A stretch of DNA of 45,467 bases from Oceanobacillus indicireducens (lineage in GTDB: Bacteria > Bacillota > Bacilli > Bacillales > Amphibacillaceae), in NCBI RefSeq assembly GCF_014647195.1, contig NZ_BMOS01000012.1, positions 61,252 through 106,718 of the forward strand, written 5' to 3'. A program made the translations under genes and the position numbers. The notes below the pieces were generated by a model that was given only the letters and a program-made list of their open reading frames with translations, was not told where the DNA came from and searched no databases. Shown in pieces: positions 44,881 through 45,467 of this stretch; position 1 is the stretch's first letter; each line of letters begins with the position of its first letter.

Positions 44881-45063
44881 TCAATTCAGCCATTTAGCAA
44901 ATTTCTCCTTTACTCCATCACGAGAATAATATTCTCCGTTATTAAGTTGATCCAGCCCTTTTTGAATCTTCACTTTAACAGATAGCTCGTTAACAATATC
45001 TTCTAACGTCACATCATTAGGTAAGTCTTTAATTATCTTTATCACTTCTTCTTTTGCACTCAT
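44881..45063 (-). CDS. Orphan antitoxin-like protein (ParD/addiction-module type), 60 aa
   Basis: MSAKEEVIKIIKDLPNDVTL then EDIVNELSVKVKIQKGLDQL, with a GVKEKFAKWLN end: the pattern of small addiction-module antidotes with an N-terminal helical domain. AGGAGG lies 7 bases before the ATG. No RelE/ParE-like toxin is adjacent on either side. Function as an antitoxin is inferred from resemblance. Confidence 0.5.
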   Translation of the reverse strand: MSAKEEVIKIIKDLPNDVTLEDIVNELSVKVKIQKGLDQLNNGEYYSRDGVKEKFAKWLN

Positions 45064-45272
45064 TCAACTACCTCCTAACTTATAAACCAAATTCATTTAA
45101 TAATCAGCAGTTGACTGGTTCCACGTTATACCTTTTGGACTAAAACTATGCTTGTGTTTCATAATAACATCATACCTAATATTTTTAAAAATCCATTTAA
45201 ACTTGACTAACAATTATTTCAGTGACATAAATTATGAGTTTATTGAAGCCCCCCTCCATCCCATCAATTTTA
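45064..45272. other. AT-rich intergenic region
   Basis: Contains a short C-tract (45249-45254) before the toxin-like promoter. No ORF with a ribosome site. Confidence 0.4.
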
Positions 45273-45281
45273 TGATATAAT
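45273..45281 (+). promoter_or_regulatory. Extended -10 promoter of the holin-like toxin unit
   Basis: TGATATAAT fits the extended -10 (TGnTATAAT). Start expected near 45288, with a leader of about 82 bases. Confidence 0.5.
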
Positions 45282-45324
45282 ATTTACAATAGACTGGCTC
45301 GCGTGGGGGGTTAGGTAGCACTGT

Positions 45325-45357
45325 CCTTTTTGAAAGCGTTTAAAGTTTTCAAGAAGG
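45325..45357 (+). promoter_or_regulatory. Leader hairpin overlapping a cre-like box and the edge of the ribosome site
   Basis: CCTTTTTGAAA (45325-45335) pairs with TTTCAAGAAGG (45347-45357), 11 bp. The 3' arm reaches the first bases of the AAGGGAGGTG ribosome site. The loop and 5' arm also hold TTGAAAGCGTTTAAA, one mismatch from the CcpA cre consensus. Confidence 0.5.
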
Positions 45358-45369
45358 GAGGTGACGCCT

Positions 45370-45426
45370 ATGGACATTGTTAGTGCTCTAACGCTCATGA
45401 TATCTTTCGGGATGTTAGTAGTGTAA
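45370..45426 (+). CDS. Shortened holin-like toxin peptide (Hol_Tox type), 18 aa
   Basis: MDIVSALTLMISFGMLVV, preceded by AAGGGAGGTGACGCCTATG, the typical start region of the small hydrophobic putative holin-like toxins of Bacilli. Family members are usually 30-40 aa with a charged end; here a TAA stops the peptide inside the hydrophobic segment, so it is probably inactive or a leader peptide. Confidence 0.5.
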   Translation: MDIVSALTLMISFGMLVV

Positions 45427-45467
45427 AGCTCCACATTGTTCCATCTAAAACACTTGCTAATTGTTCA

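Overview
The window looks like a chromosomal segment of a low-GC, endospore-forming, motile Bacillaceae bacterium, probably of the Oceanobacillus/Virgibacillus type. The grounds are the Bacillus-like gene order (ykyA-pdhABCD next to def, rpoY-rnjA and ktrC; cbpB-ykuE-ykyB nearby), sporulation genes (YhcN-like lipoprotein, spoVAC-AD-AE, a YjcZ-type protein, a Spo0E-like phosphatase), strong AGGAGG ribosome binding sites and frequent TTG/GTG starts. The genus is an inference. No rRNA, tRNA, CRISPR array, transposase or prophage was seen.

Layout. 1-4.9 kb (minus strand): the pyruvate dehydrogenase operon pdhA-B-C-D (pdhD runs off the left edge) with a SigA promoter and a structured leader, preceded by lipoprotein ykyA. 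4.9-5.5 kb: a nested inverted-repeat composite. 5.5-8.6 kb (plus): def, an apparently self-contained unit for a 28-aa basic peptide, then rpoY and rnjA. 8.6-13.7 kb (minus): ktrC, a heterodimeric ABC exporter pair (YfiB/YfiC type) and the CBS protein cbpB. 14.2-16.5 kb (plus): Tat-exported phosphoesterase ykuE, a Sco lipoprotein and ykyB. 16.6-19 kb (minus): a soluble chemoreceptor coupled to an aldehyde dehydrogenase (YfmS/YfmT type). 19.2-22.3 kb: membrane proteins, an FbpB-like protein, and a Spo0E-like phosphatase plus signal peptidase I bracketed by two direct copies of a structured repeat of about 156 bp. 22.7-25.3 kb: a zinc-ribbon membrane protein, a PDZ-less HtrA-like protease and a YjcZ-type sporulation protein. 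25.3-31.3 kb: ktrD, ywpF, a lipoprotein, a nitroreductase and a short spoVA operon. 31.5-37.4 kb: an oxidoreductase, thiT under a TPP riboswitch, an M3 oligopeptidase, a YceI protein with a dyad at its promoter, and a VanW protein. 37.4-41.9 kb: a type II NADH dehydrogenase, a Pro/Asp-repeat envelope protein and topB. 41.9-45.5 kb: a gene-poor accessory stretch of small membrane proteins, a lipoprotein, gene remnants, an orphan antitoxin-like protein and a shortened holin-like toxin ORF with a hairpin leader.

Functional links. KtrC and KtrD are expected to form one K+ uptake system, and CbpB belongs to a c-di-AMP receptor family, so three c-di-AMP/potassium-linked genes lie within 18 kb. PDH, NDH-2 and Sco serve aerobic carbon and electron flow. 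RpoY and RNase J1 link transcription and RNA decay. The strongest candidates for undescribed biology are the structured dispersed repeat, the nested palindromic composite, the 28-aa peptide unit, the zinc-ribbon/protease pair and the right-edge toxin-like leader. All functional calls come from reading the sequence and recalling protein families; no database search was run.
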